A stretch of 32,481 nucleotides of DNA from an uncultured Oscillospiraceae bacterium. Lineage in GTDB: Bacteria; Bacillota; Clostridia; Oscillospirales; Oscillospiraceae. The notes under the pieces were generated by a model that was not told where the DNA came from, searched no databases, and saw nothing but the letters and a program-made list of their open reading frames with translations. Shown here one piece after another: positions 32,384 through 32,481 of this stretch; positions within the stretch are counted from its first letter, which is position 1, and every line of letters starts with the position of its first letter. The stretch lies in assembly GCA_934636045.1 (NCBI GenBank), contig CAKTZP010000006.1:1-32481 (forward strand), written 5' to 3'. The position numbers and the translations under genes were made by a program.

Positions 32384-32481
32384 ACTGTCAAAGAAGTCCG
32401 ATTCTGTCATTGCGAGGCCCTGCAAGGGCCGTGGCAATCTCGCAGAATTGTTTTGATTTTCAGATGATTTTCGGCGAATTC
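32384..32481. repeat. TCATTGCGAGG...GCCGTGGCAATC repeat, long copy at window end
   Basis: The same element as at 26155-26253, in the same orientation, running to the edge and so perhaps truncated by the window. Both begin near CTGTCAAA and both end near GCGAATTC. Confidence 0.8.

Noticed and set aside
1..32481. Transposase, integrase, phage or restriction-modification genes
   Set aside because: None of the supported frames shows such motifs; the repeats appear non-autonomous.

Overview
The window looks like a chromosomal segment of a GC-rich, monoderm, anaerobic member of the Clostridia, most likely Oscillospiraceae or a relative. This is an inference from several features: AGGAGG-type ribosome binding sites, lipobox lipoproteins, an S-layer-homology (SLH) surface protein, a CsaB-type pyruvyltransferase, a short SUF-like Fe-S pair, and families of GC-rich palindromic intergenic repeats. 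No rRNA, tRNA, CRISPR, phage or transposase gene was recognised. Species cannot be named from the sequence alone.

Layout. 1-1554: the end of a polytopic membrane protein, then rpiB and a terminator. 1556-1921: repeat-rich intergenic DNA. 1922-3814: a secreted endonuclease I-type nuclease with two Cys-rich repeats and three SLH domains. 4042-6365: a promoter, then sufC, a short sufB/D-like gene and rlmH, closed by a terminator. 6373-13151 (minus): a PstS-like lipoprotein followed by three paralogous WG-repeat-like lipoproteins, with repeat-filled gaps between them. 13249-18510 (minus): a compact shikimate/chorismate operon (leader ORF, aroB, aroA, aroC, chorismate mutase, an aroE-aroK fusion, aroQ) in which nearly every junction is an ATGA or GTGA overlap. 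18668-20080 (minus): a MATE exporter. 20429-21346: a uridine kinase-like P-loop kinase preceded by two tandem repeats. 21411-32227: surface-glycan genes. These comprise a minus operon (DUF4330-like protein, O-antigen ligase-like protein, zinc-ribbon membrane protein), a divergent plus gene fusing a GT4 glycosyltransferase to a CsaB-like pyruvyltransferase, and a six-gene minus operon (polytopic membrane protein, GtrA, GT2, nucleotidyltransferase, flippase-kinase fusion, HAD phosphatase).

How the genes fit together. The shikimate block encodes six of the seven steps from DAHP to chorismate as separate or fused enzymes, plus chorismate mutase; only DAHP synthase is missing from the pathway to prephenate. 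The glycan block has the parts for a lipid-linked surface polymer: undecaprenyl-phosphate glycosyltransfer (GT2 plus GtrA), a nucleotide-activated building block (nucleotidyltransferase, kinase-like domain, HAD), polymerisation or ligation, and ketal pyruvylation. Pyruvylated wall polymer is the known ligand of SLH domains, so the GT4-CsaB fusion could make the anchor for the SLH-bearing nuclease about 20 kb away.

Most intergenic space is occupied by at least four dispersed repeat families. These create spurious N-terminal extensions of reading frames, so several starts here are set downstream of the longest frame, at an ATG or GTG with a good ribosome binding site. The most unusual items are the flippase-kinase fusion operon, the GT4-CsaB fusion, the AroE-AroK fusion with a leader ORF and hairpin ahead of the operon, the SUF-like minimal pair, and the triplicated lipoprotein family.
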